DNA from: Betaproteobacteria bacterium
Lineage (GTDB): Bacteria > Pseudomonadota > Gammaproteobacteria > Burkholderiales > Rhodocyclaceae
Assembly (NCBI GenBank): GCA_020621405.1
Contig: JAHRYN010000001.1
Span: 759,883 to 823,882, forward strand
DNA length: 64,000 nucleotides
Reading direction: 5' to 3'
In this document: positions 44,366 to 54,706 of the stretch, piece by piece
Position numbering within the stretch: the stretch's first letter is position 1
How the letters are laid out: every line of letters starts with the position of its first letter
Notes under the pieces: model-generated
What the model was told of the DNA's origin: nothing
The model's input: only the letters and a program-made list of their open reading frames with translations
The model's database searches: none
Translations under genes and position numbers: made by a program

Positions 44366-47300
44366 GCCGGGAACTCCAGATGGAAGCAGGCGCCCTCGCC
44401 CGGAGCGCTGTCCGCCCACACCCGCCCGCCCATGCGCTGCATGGCCTTGCGCACCAGCGCCAGACCGACGCCGGTGCCGGCAAACTCCTCGCTGCGATGC
44501 AGGCGCTGAAAGATTTCGAAGATCCGCTCGTGATATTTCATGTCGAACCCTATTCCGTTGTCGCGTATCGAGAGCAGGACACGTCCCTGCTCGACGCTTG
44601 CTTCCAGCGTGATTATCGGCGGCCGGGCGTCACGACTGAACTTGAGTGCGTTGTCGAGCAGGTTGCGCAGCACCATTTCCACGCCCTGCCGGTCGGCGCG
44701 GACCACGATGGACGGCACACCGCCGACGATGCGGGCCGATGCGGCGGCGAACTCGTCGGCACGACGTTCCAGCAGCCCCTGCACCAGTTCGCCCAGATCG
44801 ACCCGGCTGGCTTCGATCGACCGGCGCTCCATGCGCGAATAGGCAAGCAGATCCTCGATCAGCGCATGCATCTGCCCGGCGCCGTTGCGGATGTTGTTCA
44901 GGAAGCGTTGCGCGGTCTCGTCCAGCACGTCGCCATAGTCCTCGAGCAGGATCTTGCTGTAACCGTCGATGCCGCGCAATGGTGCCTTCAGATCGTGCGA
45001 GACCGCGTAGGAGAAGGATTCGAGCTCCTTTATCGCCTCCGACAGGGCCTGGGTGCGGTCGGCCACCCGCTGTTCGAGTTCCTGGTTCAGCCGGCTCAGG
45101 CTGTCCTGCGTGCTGCGCAGTTCGGTGATGTCGCGCGCGATGCCGAGCACACCGATCAGCTCGCCGGCCGCATTGCGCATCGGCGTCTTGATGGTCTGCA
45201 GCAACAGGTGCTCGCCGGTGTCGGCCAGCGTCACCCACTCCTCGTTGGTACTCCGGCATCCGGCCCGTATCGCCCGCTCGTCGTGCGCGCGGAAATAGTC
45301 GGCCGTGTCCCTGGGGAACAGGTCGTAGTCGGTCCTGCCGAGCAGTTCGGCCTCACGCAGCCCGACCAGGCGCTCGAACATGCGATTGCAGGACAGATAG
45401 AGGCCATCCGGCGATTTCAGCCACACCATGTCGGGCAGCGAGGCGAACAGCGTCTGCAGGTGCGTGCGTTCCTGTTCCACCGCCTGCTCGGCATGACGTC
45501 GTGCGGTGACGTCGATGTCCATGCACACGAAGATGTGCTCGCCCCGCTCACCCGGGATGCGGAAGGTCGCCGACTCGACATGCTTCTGCTCGCCGCTGCG
45601 GGTGCGCACCCGGTACTCGTACGGCCCCACGCTGACTCCGGTCCGCTCTACGCTGGCCAGCATGCGGACGAAACGGTCGGCATCGTCGTCCAGCAGCATC
45701 AGCTGGGCGGCCGTGCGCCCGATCGCCTCGTCCGGACTCCAGCCATAGAGCCGGGTCGATGCACGGTTCCAGTAGAGCACGCAGCCCGAAGCATCGAACC
45801 ACTGCACCGCGACGTTCGGTGCCTGCTCGAGTGTTGCCCGCAGCCGTTCCTCGGATTCCCTGACCGCTCTTTCCGCAGCGACGATGTCGCTCACGTCGAG
45901 CAGGGTGCCGGCGTACTTGACCAGACCTCCGACCGGATCCGGCACGCGTTGTATCGACGGCTGCAGATGGCGCACCGGGCCGCGCGCCGGGTCGGTACGG
46001 AACACCTCCACCGAATCGAGATTGCTGTCGCCCATCCGCGCCAGCACGTCACGCATGCGCGGACGGTCATCGGGGTGCATGCACGCCAGGTAGGTTTCGT
46101 TGTCCGGCATGCCCTGGTCCGGGTCCAGGCCGAAGAAATCGAACATCTGATGCGACCACCAGCGGCGCCCCAGCGCGGGATAGAACTCCCAGCTGCCCAG
46201 GCGCGCGATGCGCTCGGCCTCGCGCAGCCGGTTGCGTTCGAGCCTGAGCGCCTGTTCGGCTTCCCGCCTCGCCGTGATGTCCTGGATCACCGCAAGATGG
46301 AAATCCGGTTCGTCGCCCGGCGCCCACAGTGGCGACACGCTCAACGTCACCCACACTGTCCGTCCGTCCTTGTGGAACAGGCGCTTGTCCATCGAGAATT
46401 CGCGGATCTGCCCGTTCCGGAGCCCGTCCATCTGCTGCAGATCGGCGGCCAGATCGTCAGGGTGGGTGAGGCGCATGAAATCCAGCGCATGCATTTCGTC
46501 GGCGCTGTAACCGACGATGTCGCAGTACTTGCGATTGAGCTCGACGAAGCGCCCGGCACGGGTGTCGATGCGCGCCACGCCGACAGCGGCCTGTTCGAAC
46601 ATCACGCGGAAATGCCGTTCGCTGTCGCGCAGTGCCATGTGCTGCGCCTGCAGACGCTCGGCCATGTCATTGAACGCATTGCCGATTTCCGCCAGTTCGT
46701 CGCTTCCGCCAAGGCTGACGCGGGTATCGAGACGACCGCGGCCAAAAGCACGCGCCGCTTCGGTCAGTCGCGCCGCGCGGCGGAACCAGATCAGGTGCAG
46801 GAAGACCGACAGCACGAACGACCAGCACAGGATGGTGGCGGCATGCCGCCACAGTTCGGAGCGGCTGCGGTGCAGGCGCTGCGCCAGCGGCAAGGTGAGG
46901 TCGGAACGCACCAGCAGCCGGTAGCCGGATCCGAGCGGGAGCACGCCGATCAGCGCCGTACGTCCGGCATCGACTTCGATGTGCAGCGGACGCTCCGGTG
47001 ACTGCACCGCACCAGCCAGTGCGGCGCCGGCCTGTCCATCCGCAGCGAGTACGTCGGCCAGCGGACGGCCGGCATCGGCCCGCGCCAGCGAGCCGACGAT
47101 CCGGTCGCCCGTGTCGGTCAGATAGGCATGGGTCAGGTGCGGTCGCAACGCCAACTCGGCCACCATGCGCCGCAGCTGCAGCGGGTTGTCCTGTTCGATC
47201 TGCTGTTCGAAGCGCGACTGTTCGACACTGAGGCGCTCGATCAGCGAAAGCGACTGTTCCTCCTCGACCAGCATGCGGTACTCGCGCAGCTGCAAGGAAT

Positions 47301-47391
47301 GATTGAAGACGACGATCAGCAGCGCGACCAACGTGATCAGCACCGGCACCAGCGTGCGCGCCGGCAGTCCGAACCGGCTGCGCGCCGTCAC
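44362..47391 (-). CDS. Membrane sensor histidine kinase with HAMP and four PAS domains
   Basis: A 1009-residue kinase. Two membrane spans (about residues 13-32 and 186-205) flank a periplasmic sensor of about 150 residues. A HAMP linker, four PAS domains (about 265-375, 385-500, 510-625, 640-755), the phosphate-acceptor helix (SYAVSHDLKAPLRGIDGYSK) and an ATPase domain (NLLDNALKFS, DNGIGFDM, GTGVGLALV) follow. The start overlaps the stop of the binding lipoprotein gene by 4 bases, suggesting that the binding protein feeds the periplasmic domain. Confidence 0.93.
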   Translation of the reverse strand: MTARSRFGLPARTLVPVLITLVALLIVVFNHSLQLREYRMLVEEEQSLSLIERLSVEQSRFEQQIEQDNPLQLRRMVAELALRPHLTHAYLTDTGDRIVGSLARADAGRPLADVLAADGQAGAALAGAVQSPERPLHIEVDAGRTALIGVLPLGSGYRLLVRSDLTLPLAQRLHRSRSELWRHAATILCWSFVLSVFLHLIWFRRAARLTEAARAFGRGRLDTRVSLGGSDELAEIGNAFNDMAERLQAQHMALRDSERHFRVMFEQAAVGVARIDTRAGRFVELNRKYCDIVGYSADEMHALDFMRLTHPDDLAADLQQMDGLRNGQIREFSMDKRLFHKDGRTVWVTLSVSPLWAPGDEPDFHLAVIQDITARREAEQALRLERNRLREAERIARLGSWEFYPALGRRWWSHQMFDFFGLDPDQGMPDNETYLACMHPDDRPRMRDVLARMGDSNLDSVEVFRTDPARGPVRHLQPSIQRVPDPVGGLVKYAGTLLDVSDIVAAERAVRESEERLRATLEQAPNVAVQWFDASGCVLYWNRASTRLYGWSPDEAIGRTAAQLMLLDDDADRFVRMLASVERTGVSVGPYEYRVRTRSGEQKHVESATFRIPGERGEHIFVCMDIDVTARRHAEQAVEQERTHLQTLFASLPDMVWLKSPDGLYLSCNRMFERLVGLREAELLGRTDYDLFPRDTADYFRAHDERAIRAGCRSTNEEWVTLADTGEHLLLQTIKTPMRNAAGELIGVLGIARDITELRSTQDSLSRLNQELEQRVADRTQALSEAIKELESFSYAVSHDLKAPLRGIDGYSKILLEDYGDVLDETAQRFLNNIRNGAGQMHALIEDLLAYSRMERRSIEASRVDLGELVQGLLERRADEFAAASARIVGGVPSIVVRADRQGVEMVLRNLLDNALKFSRDARPPIITLEASVEQGRVLLSIRDNGIGFDMKYHERIFEIFQRLHRSEEFAGTGVGLALVRKAMQRMGGRVWADSAPGEGACFHLEFPA

Positions 47392-48386
47392 CGCGACTGC
47401 CCCGCGGCCACGATGCCGCCGGCGACGCCGGCATCGAACAGCAACGACCAGTCAGGCCGGGACGGCACGCGCCGACTGGCACGCAGGTCGTCGGCCAGCC
47501 GCTGCAGCGCGAGTGCCGGCGCATCCGGCACCTGGTGCAGCATGGTCGCGCTCTCCTGCAGCGAGAACAGGTGCAGGCGGCCCAGCGCCAGCAGATATTC
47601 CTGCGTGTTCAGATCGGTGCCGGCAGCCAGCATGCGGGCCGACTCCTGCGGTCGCGCCAGCATCGCCACCCGCCCCTGCTCGAATGCTTCCAGCAGTGCC
47701 CGCGCCTGCTGCGGATGGGCAGCCAGTGCATCCGAACGGATCACCAGCACATCCACCACCTCTCCCGGCAGGTGACTGGTATCGAGCATCACCTCATAGC
47801 CGGCCGCTTCGAGCCGGGATACGACCGGCTCGAACGTGACGACCGCATCGACCTGCCCGCGGCGCAATGCGGACTCGTGTTCGACCACCGACAGGGTGAC
47901 CACCTCGACGTCGTCACGGCTCAGGCCGCCCGCCTCGAGCAGATGCTGCAGCATGATGTCGGCAAGCGCACTGTTTTCCATGCCGATGCGCATGCCCCTG
48001 AGCGCGGCCGGCGCCGCAAGGCCGGACCGGACGACGACCGCGTCGGCGCCCTTCGACAGGCTGAGCAGGCTGATCACCTTGAGATCAACACCGGCGGCGG
48101 CCAGTTCGACGGCCTCCACCAGCGTCAGGCCGGCCGCCTCCAGCAGGCCGTTGCGCAACTGGCGTGCACTTTCGCCACTGGATTCCAGTTCGACCACGCG
48201 CACCTCGTTCGCATCCAGCATCTTGCTCTCGCGCGCCAGCACCAGCGGGTCATAGCCCACCCACGGATTGACGCCGACACGCAGCGGCAGCCCGGGCGGC
48301 GCACTGCACGCCGGCAGCAGGACACAGCAGGCGAGCGCCAGCAGGCAGATGCCACGAAACGGGTACCGCGCTGGCTGTGTCGTCAT
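47388..48386 (-). CDS. Periplasmic binding lipoprotein (NitT/TauT-like) within a signalling operon
   Basis: A 332-residue precursor with a lipoprotein signal (LLALACCVLLPAC). The mature domain has the fold of ABC substrate-binding proteins for sulfonates, nitrate or thiamine precursors (LRVGVNPWVGYDPLVLARE, LTLVEAVELAAAGVDLKVI, RRGQVDAVVTFEPV). No permease or ATPase gene is nearby. It is coupled to the downstream sensor kinase and so is more likely a ligand receptor than a transporter component. The ligand is unknown. Confidence 0.85.
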   Translation of the reverse strand: MTTQPARYPFRGICLLALACCVLLPACSAPPGLPLRVGVNPWVGYDPLVLARESKMLDANEVRVVELESSGESARQLRNGLLEAAGLTLVEAVELAAAGVDLKVISLLSLSKGADAVVVRSGLAAPAALRGMRIGMENSALADIMLQHLLEAGGLSRDDVEVVTLSVVEHESALRRGQVDAVVTFEPVVSRLEAAGYEVMLDTSHLPGEVVDVLVIRSDALAAHPQQARALLEAFEQGRVAMLARPQESARMLAAGTDLNTQEYLLALGRLHLFSLQESATMLHQVPDAPALALQRLADDLRASRRVPSRPDWSLLFDAGVAGGIVAAGQSR

Positions 48387-48413
48387 GGTCGCAGGCCGGA
48401 CGGGTGAGTCCGT

Positions 48414-51400
48414 CTAGTTCCCGACCAGCTGACCGAGACCGCGCGCGGTCAGCAGGGCCGATTCGTAATCGAAGGCAGCCATTTCCCGCAGGAAACGCCG
48501 GCCGGGTTCGCCCAGCGCCTCGAACGCACCGCCCGCCTCGCGCACCAGCGCACCCGCACTGGTGTCGCCAGCCTCGAGCAGTGGCACCAGGCGTCCGAGC
48601 AGTTCGCGCAGCGCCTCGGATGTCAGGCCGCTTGCTTCGGCCTGGATCTGCGGCAAACGACCATTGCGATTGAGCCAGCGCAGCAGCAGATTGTAGAAAG
48701 TGGCCGGATCGGCCGGCTTGGAAATGAAGTCGTTCATGCCGGCTTGCATGCAGGCTCGCCGGTCCTCGTCGAAGGCATTCGCGGTCATCGCCAGGATGGG
48801 CACGGTTTCCCAGCCGGCGATGCGGCGCAGCTGGCGCGTCGCCTCCAGCCCGTCCATGCGCGGCATCTGCACGTCCATCAGCACGAGATCGTAGTGCGTT
48901 CCGGCCACCCGCTCGAGCGCCTCGACGCCATCGGCGGCGATATCGGCGTTCAGGCCCGCCTCCGCGAGCAGCGCCAGTGCGACCTCGCGATTGATCGGAT
49001 TGTCTTCCACCAGCAGCAGCCTGGCGCCGGCAAACTCGTCGCGCAACCTGGCCACCGCACCCTGCGCCGTACCCTGAGTCAGCACCGGCGTCAGCTCGCT
49101 GGCACCTATGGCCAGCCGCGCGCTGAACCAGAACGTGCTGCCGCTTCCCGGCGTGCTGGTCGCACCGGCATCGCCCCCCATCAGTTGCGCCAGACGGCGG
49201 GTGATCGCCAGACCCAATCCGCTGCCACCGTACTTGCGCGTGGTCGACGCATCCGCCTGCTCGAAACTGACGAACAGGCGCGCCAGATCGGTCGGTGCGA
49301 TACCGACGCCGGTATCCCGTACCTCGAAATGGACCAGCACGCTGTCGCCGACCTGATCGCCGGTCTTCTCGACCAGGCGCGCACTCAGCGTGATGCCGCC
49401 ATGCTCGGTAAACTTGACCGCATTGCTCAGGTAATTGAGCAGTGCCTGCCGCAGACGGGTGACATCGCCGCACAACACCGGCGGCACGCCTTCATGGCTG
49501 GTATGCAGGTACAGGCCGCGTTCGCGCGCGCGTTCGAGCATCATCGAGTAGGTCTGATCGAACAGGGCCTCGATCGAGAAGTTGACCTTTTCGATCGACA
49601 CCTTGTCGGCCTCGATCTTCGACAGGTCGAGTACGTCGTCGAGGATGTTCTGCAGGTGCCCGGCCGCATCCACGATCTTCCTGAGCCGCTCCCGCTGTGC
49701 CGCATCCAGCGCGGTCTGGGACAGCAGATGCGTCAGGCCGACGATGGCATTCATCGGCGTCCGGATTTCATGGCTCATGTTGGCCAGGAACGCGCTCTTG
49801 GAACGGCTGGCCGATTCGGCGCTCTCCTTGGCGACCGCCAGTTCCGACGTTCGGGTCTGCACCTGCTCCTCAAGCCTGTCGCGGTGGCGCTGCAGTTCCT
49901 CCTCCATGCGCTTGCGCTCGGAAATGTCCTGCACGACGGTCACGAAGTGCGTGATCAGGCCGTCCGGCTGGCGGATCGGCGTCATGCCCAGAAATTCGAG
50001 CGATTCCCGACCATTGCCACGCAATCCGACGAATTCGCCCTGCCAGGCGCGCCCTTCATCGAATGCGAGCCACATCTGCTGCGTCCGCCCGGCAGGCGGA
50101 TACAGAAAGCGCAGGTCGCTGCCGATCAGCGCGGGCTTTGCGCGCCCCGACAGGAGTACGAAGGCATCGTTGGCGTAACTGATGTGCCCTGTCCGGTCGG
50201 TGATGACGACACCGGCCGGACTTTGTTCCACTGCACGCGACAGCATCCGTATCGATTGCTCGGCCAGCTTGCGTTCGGTCACGTCCTGCAGCGCGGCGCG
50301 CAGGCGGATCACCTGGCCCGCCTCGCCGACCGCTGAACCCACAACCCTGACCCACTTCCGGTTTCCGCGGGCAGTCATGATTTCAAGTTCGAGGTCGTAG
50401 GGTTCGGCGTGTTCGGTCGCCGCCTTCAACGCCGCTTCAAAGCGCGCACGACTGTCGTCCAGATAGAGCGCCAGACGCTCGCCGAGCGGAACCGTGCGCT
50501 GCGGTTCGGTCTCGTAGATGCGATCGACCTCTTCGGTAGCGGTCAGCAACCCTGTCCGCACATCGAGTTCGCAAGCACCGATATGCGCCATTTCGCCCAT
50601 TTCACGCAGCACGGTTTCGCGTTCCTGCACTGCCACGGCGGCGGCCGTGCGCTCGGTGATGTCGGCCAGGACGCAGTGGGTACGCATGAACTTGCCCTGC
50701 GCGTCCGACTGCACGCGCCCGACTGCCCACACGACGATTTCATGACCGTCGCGGTGCTGCAGCCGTACTTCGCCCTGCAGCGTGAGATTGCGCTTGTAGC
50801 ATTCGAAGGTTGCAGGGAAGGCACTGCGCAGGTGCGGCATCCAGACATCGCTGAAACTGCGCCCGAGCAATTCGCCCTCCTCGTAGCCGAGCATCTGGCA
50901 CAGCACCGGATTGACATGCAGGAAGCGCCCCTGTTCATCCAGCGACTGGTAGGCCACCGGGAAATTCTCGAACAGCATGCGGAAACGCAGTTCGCTGTCG
51001 CGCAGCGCCTCTTCCGACTGTATCCGCTCGGTGATGTCGCGTGCGATGCCGTAGGTGCCGAGCAGATTGCCTTCGGCATCGCGCAGCGGTCCCTTCGTAC
51101 TCAGGTACACCCGCTCGCCGTCGGCGGTTGGCAGTCTTTCCTCGAAACGGACGACCTGGCCGCCTTCGATCACCTCGCGGTCATTGGCCATGACCTGTGC
51201 CGCGCCGGCAGGCGGATGAACCGCATGGTCATCCTTGCCCAGCACATCCGCCGCGCGCTTTCCCGTCAATCGGCACGATTCGGGATTGAACAGCAGGTAG
51301 CGGCCTTCCACATCCTTGGCGAACATCGGATCGGACGAACTGTTCACGAACGAATCGAGCAGCGCCACTGCGCGGGTGCGCTCCGCCTGCGCCGCTTCCT

Positions 51401-51680
51401 GACGCGTAAGCGCATCGAGCAGCCGGGCGACCTGCCCGCTCATCAGCAGATACAGCCCGACGGCCGTGACAGAAACGAAAAACCAGCCCTTGTATATGCT
51501 CAGCCGGGTGTGAAGTTCGGGCGGCGACGGCACCAGTCGGTCAAGCGCCTGGTCCGACAGCAGTATCCACAGCGCCGAAACCAGCACGTAACCGGCGGTG
51601 ACGAGAAACACGCACCTCCTTGACCGGCGCCGCGTCGCGGCGAGATCGGGCGCCTTCACGGTGTCAGCGGACGTCGGCAT
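48414..51680 (-). CDS. Hybrid sensor histidine kinase with four PAS domains and receiver
   Basis: A 1088-residue membrane protein. Two spans near the N-terminus (about residues 23-42 and 63-85) are followed by four PAS domains (about 105-225, 235-350, 360-470, 480-600), a kinase core with [18 protein letters not shown], an ATPase domain ([29 protein letters not shown]) and a receiver ([19 protein letters not shown]). The last 100 residues are in the position of a phosphotransfer domain but show no clear acceptor histidine. The ATG at 51680 overlaps the end of the HD-GYP gene by 17 bases; the open frame extends further upstream. Confidence 0.93.
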   Translation of the reverse strand: MPTSADTVKAPDLAATRRRSRRCVFLVTAGYVLVSALWILLSDQALDRLVPSPPELHTRLSIYKGWFFVSVTAVGLYLLMSGQVARLLDALTRQEAAQAERTRAVALLDSFVNSSSDPMFAKDVEGRYLLFNPESCRLTGKRAADVLGKDDHAVHPPAGAAQVMANDREVIEGGQVVRFEERLPTADGERVYLSTKGPLRDAEGNLLGTYGIARDITERIQSEEALRDSELRFRMLFENFPVAYQSLDEQGRFLHVNPVLCQMLGYEEGELLGRSFSDVWMPHLRSAFPATFECYKRNLTLQGEVRLQHRDGHEIVVWAVGRVQSDAQGKFMRTHCVLADITERTAAAVAVQERETVLREMGEMAHIGACELDVRTGLLTATEEVDRIYETEPQRTVPLGERLALYLDDSRARFEAALKAATEHAEPYDLELEIMTARGNRKWVRVVGSAVGEAGQVIRLRAALQDVTERKLAEQSIRMLSRAVEQSPAGVVITDRTGHISYANDAFVLLSGRAKPALIGSDLRFLYPPAGRTQQMWLAFDEGRAWQGEFVGLRGNGRESLEFLGMTPIRQPDGLITHFVTVVQDISERKRMEEELQRHRDRLEEQVQTRTSELAVAKESAESASRSKSAFLANMSHEIRTPMNAIVGLTHLLSQTALDAAQRERLRKIVDAAGHLQNILDDVLDLSKIEADKVSIEKVNFSIEALFDQTYSMMLERARERGLYLHTSHEGVPPVLCGDVTRLRQALLNYLSNAVKFTEHGGITLSARLVEKTGDQVGDSVLVHFEVRDTGVGIAPTDLARLFVSFEQADASTTRKYGGSGLGLAITRRLAQLMGGDAGATSTPGSGSTFWFSARLAIGASELTPVLTQGTAQGAVARLRDEFAGARLLLVEDNPINREVALALLAEAGLNADIAADGVEALERVAGTHYDLVLMDVQMPRMDGLEATRQLRRIAGWETVPILAMTANAFDEDRRACMQAGMNDFISKPADPATFYNLLLRWLNRNGRLPQIQAEASGLTSEALRELLGRLVPLLEAGDTSAGALVREAGGAFEALGEPGRRFLREMAAFDYESALLTARGLGQLVGN

Positions 51681-52773
51681 GCTGTCTCGCGATCTCGACG
51701 AAATTTTCGTAACAGGCGACGAAGGCATCGACCACGTCTGGATCGAAGTGCGTGCCACGCTTGCCGAGTATGTCGTTCCTGACGTCCTCGGCCGCAAGGG
51801 CGCACTTGTAGACGCGCTGCGACATCATCGCGTCGAATACGTCGGCCAGCGCCATCAGACGCGCCGACAGCGGAATTGCGTCACCTGCCAGCGCATCCGG
51901 ATAGCCGGTTCCGTCCCAGTGCTCGTGATGCCAGTGCGCGATTTCCTTGGCCAGTGCCAGGAAGGCGACCGGCGTGCCGTTGTCGCGCTCGGCGAATTCG
52001 ATGGCGCGCGCACCGAGTTCGGCATGGGTCTTCATGATGTCCCACTCGGCCCCGTCGAGCTTCCCCGATTTGTGCAGGATCTGATCGGGAATGCCCACCT
52101 TGCCGATGTCGTGCAGCGGTGCGGATCGCGCCAGCAGGTCGATGTATTCCTGCGTGAGCGTCGCCGCAAAGCGCGGATGCGTGCGGAGTTCTTCGGCCAG
52201 CATGCGCACATAGGTCTGCGTGCGCAGGATGTGCGCGCCGGTCTCGCGGTCCCGCGTTTCGGCGAGGCTGGCCAGGGCACGGATGCTGACCGCCTGGATG
52301 CGGTCGTTTTCGGCCATGCGGCGGGCGACCTCGCTTTCCAGCCAGGCGTTCTGGTCACGCAGCAGATCGCGCGCCAGTTTGGCCTGCAGCTGGGTGCGCA
52401 CGCGCGCCAGCACGATCGCGGGCTTCAGCGGCTTGGTGATGTAGTCGACCGCGCCTTGCGCCAGTCCGGCTTCCTCGTCACGGACCTCGGCCAGCGCGGT
52501 GACGAAGATGACCGGTATGTCGCAGGTGGCCGGATCGTCACGCAACTGATCCAGTACCGCATAGCCATCCATGCCCGGCATCATCACGTCCAGCAGCACC
52601 AGCGACGGCCTGTCGCCTTCGCGGGCGAGGCGCAATGCCGTTCGGCCGTTGTTGGCGGCCTTCACCCGGTAGCCGGCGCCACGCAGCAGACCGTCCAGAA
52701 CCTCCAGGTTCTCCGGCATGTCATCAACGATCAGAACGGTGGCAGCCGTGGCGGCGGGTGCGGGGTTACGCAT
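51664..52773 (-). CDS. Response regulator with HD-GYP phosphodiesterase domain
   Basis: A 369-residue protein with a receiver (LVLLDVMMPGMDG, ITKPLKP) joined to an HD-GYP domain (APLHDIGKVGIP, HHEHWDGTGYP), which degrades c-di-GMP. It is the first gene of the minus-strand signalling operon, upstream of the hybrid kinase that probably phosphorylates it. Confidence 0.95.
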   Translation of the reverse strand: MRNPAPAATAATVLIVDDMPENLEVLDGLLRGAGYRVKAANNGRTALRLAREGDRPSLVLLDVMMPGMDGYAVLDQLRDDPATCDIPVIFVTALAEVRDEEAGLAQGAVDYITKPLKPAIVLARVRTQLQAKLARDLLRDQNAWLESEVARRMAENDRIQAVSIRALASLAETRDRETGAHILRTQTYVRMLAEELRTHPRFAATLTQEYIDLLARSAPLHDIGKVGIPDQILHKSGKLDGAEWDIMKTHAELGARAIEFAERDNGTPVAFLALAKEIAHWHHEHWDGTGYPDALAGDAIPLSARLMALADVFDAMMSQRVYKCALAAEDVRNDILGKRGTHFDPDVVDAFVACYENFVEIARQHADVR

Positions 52774-53281
52774 TATCTGGGCGAATTCCCTGAGCGGTGG
52801 GTGGACCTTGCACCAGTCAGGCCGGCGCAGCAGTGTCGTTATTGGCGGACAGTCACACGAACCGGCGGATTTTACAGTGATTGGTCCTCAACGCCGGCCA
52901 GCGGACGGACGGTGCAGGCTTCGACATCATCTGGCGTATCCGCGCCAGGCTCGCATGGCGAGAACGGGAAAAATCGCGGTCGCTGTGGCCGCACCCACAC
53001 CAGCCAGACCCATGACCGGATCAGGCCGCTTCGCACTTTACGAGAGCAGTGCCGACCGGCATTTGACGTACGACAACGCAGCGCGAGCGCGCTGCCGGAA
53101 AGTCGGACCACAGACGGTGGACGACAAAAAAGGATCGATCCCCAAACCGTACACATCGACGGCACAGCTGCCGTCAGAGCACAGGAAAGCCGTTGCGGGG
53201 ATCGATCAGGACAACAGGCCACGAAAACGCGCCGGCCGGAGCAGCGTCACCGCCACCCCGTCCCGGCGCGGATACGCCGGG
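52774..53281. other. 508-base gap between the PEP-CTERM operon and the signalling operon
   Basis: No coding region is supported. It holds a nested hairpin at 53126-53207 and the leader of the HD-GYP gene. The plus-strand open frame that crosses it also crosses the PEP-CTERM genes and is a composition artefact. Confidence 0.6.
53126..53207 (-). terminator. Nested hairpin with U-tract, possible terminator of the PEP-CTERM operon
   Basis: On the minus strand GATCGATCCCC pairs with GGGGATCGATC (11 bp) across 53 bases that contain an inner hairpin (GACGGCA-CAGC-loop-TGCCGTC). The outer stem is followed by one base and six U residues. It lies 75 bases past the last PEP-CTERM gene. The two-tier fold is more elaborate than an ordinary terminator. 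Confidence 0.55.
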
Positions 53282-53911
53282 TCAGACCTGACTGCGGCGA
53301 CGCGCCGCTGCGCCCATCAGCCCCAGGCCGGCCAGCATCAGCGCCCAGGATTCGGGTTCCGGCACCGCTGCCACGGCCGAAACGCCGTCGACATAGGCGA
53401 AGTGGAGATTGGGATTCTGGGTATTGGTGAAGCGCAGCGTGGTCGTTGCACCCGTCGCCTGGAACCTCAGACTGACCGGCGTCCACGCGGTATGGGCGGT
53501 GTGGTTGACCAGGTCATAGCCGGTGCTGCTGCCTGCGACAGTGACGTCGATGTGCGCGGTGCCGTCACGGCCGTAGCCCGCCAGAGTGCCGAGGCTGAAC
53601 GCGAGGTCATAGGTCCGGCCGACCTCGGTGGCGAAGGTCTGCTCGATGCCGCCGCCACTCAGGTAGGTGTAGTTGGCCAGATCCACGATCATGACGCCGT
53701 CGGCGGCACCGCCGTAGGGTGCTGCATTGAACCACTCGACACCGCTCAGCACGGTTTTCCAGCCGGTGATGGCGCTGCTGTTGCCGAGCAGGGCGACATA
53801 GCTGTTGCCGGGCGGCAGTTCGAAGCCCGGATTGACCAGCAGGTTGTCGGCGCGGGCGGCCCCGGATGCCAGCATGGCGACCAGCGAGAGCGGGAAAAGA
53901 ATGGATTTCAT
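53282..53911 (-). CDS. PEP-CTERM protein with DUF642-like domain
   Basis: A 209-residue exported protein. It has a signal peptide (to about ARAD), a beta-sandwich domain beginning NLLVNPGFELPPGNSY as in DUF642 proteins, and a C-terminal sorting tail: VPEPESWALMLAGLGL followed by RRR. Such tails are recognised by exosortase, which anchors or releases the protein at the envelope. It is the last of three closely spaced genes (18-base gap). Confidence 0.9.
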   Translation of the reverse strand: MKSILFPLSLVAMLASGAARADNLLVNPGFELPPGNSYVALLGNSSAITGWKTVLSGVEWFNAAPYGGAADGVMIVDLANYTYLSGGGIEQTFATEVGRTYDLAFSLGTLAGYGRDGTAHIDVTVAGSSTGYDLVNHTAHTAWTPVSLRFQATGATTTLRFTNTQNPNLHFAYVDGVSAVAAVPEPESWALMLAGLGLMGAAARRRSQV

Positions 53912-53929
53912 GAGGACCCCGGGGAAAGT

Positions 53930-54667
53930 TCAGGTGGAAAGACGGCGGCGGGCGATCAGACCCGTCACGCCAAGACCGGCCAGCATCAGCGCGTAGCTGT
54001 CCGGCTCGGGCACAGCGGCGGTGAAGGCCAGGTGATCGACCACCCAGGCGTCGTAGATGGTTCCATCGAGCTTCATCGAGGTGATGGGTGCCGACAGGCC
54101 GGAGGCATCGATGCGGAAGTAACCGGTACGACCGCCACCGCCGCCGCCGATGGCGGTGAACAGGCTGCCGTTCAGATAGACGTTCACCGTGTGTTCGTTC
54201 TGCTGCAGGCTGAAACCGATCTGCTTCACGCCACCGGCAAAGGTGAAGGTCAGGTCGCCCCACGCGCTGGTGCTGCCGTACCAGGCCGACTGGTTGTTGC
54301 CGGTATTGATCAGCGCATGCGTGCCGTCCCAGCGGCTGGAACAGCCGGCATTGCCGCAGGGATAGGTGCTGAAGGCGTTGCCGTTGGGGTCGGCGAACGG
54401 ATCGAACACCGCCGGCAGGGTCGACGTCGGACCGTAGCTGCCGCTGCTCGAGGCACTGACCTGTATCTTCAGGCCGGCAGCGAGCTCCGTGTCCTCGAAA
54501 TCCTCGATCGTGCTGCCGACGTTCAGGCCCAGTGCGGCATCGGAACTGCCCCATGCCGCGGGACCGAACCCGGTGATGGTCCAGGCCGCCTGTACCGGCG
54601 CGGACAGCAGGGCGATGGCACCGGCTGCGGACAGCAGGGAAACAAGGGAAAGAGGTCTGGTTTTCAT
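53930..54667 (-). CDS. PEP-CTERM protein with adhesin-like beta domain
   Basis: A 245-residue exported protein with a signal peptide (to about VQA), a beta-rich body with SSSGSYGPTSTLPAVFDPFADP and a glycine run (GGGGGG), and the tail VPEPDSYALMLAGLGV followed by RRR. The ATG at 54667 follows AAGGAATCC. Second gene of the PEP-CTERM operon. Confidence 0.88.
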   Translation of the reverse strand: MKTRPLSLVSLLSAAGAIALLSAPVQAAWTITGFGPAAWGSSDAALGLNVGSTIEDFEDTELAAGLKIQVSASSSGSYGPTSTLPAVFDPFADPNGNAFSTYPCGNAGCSSRWDGTHALINTGNNQSAWYGSTSAWGDLTFTFAGGVKQIGFSLQQNEHTVNVYLNGSLFTAIGGGGGGRTGYFRIDASGLSAPITSMKLDGTIYDAWVVDHLAFTAAVPEPDSYALMLAGLGVTGLIARRRLST

Positions 54668-54706
54668 CGAGGATTCCTTTTTGTTGTCTTCAGAGATCGG
54701 CACGAA

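Noticed and set aside
44380-47001. 873-codon plus-strand open frame opposite the PAS kinase
   Set aside because: Mirror of the kinase coding strand; no domain content.
51700-52810. Sigma-54 promoter before the HD-GYP gene
   Set aside because: A GG-10-GC spacing occurs on the minus strand near 52835, but the rest of the consensus is poor, and such spacing is frequent by chance in this GC-rich sequence.
53126-53207. c-di-GMP riboswitch upstream of the HD-GYP gene
   Set aside because: The fold lacks the conserved GEMM sequence blocks and is 350 bases from the start codon; a terminator-like structure is the safer reading.
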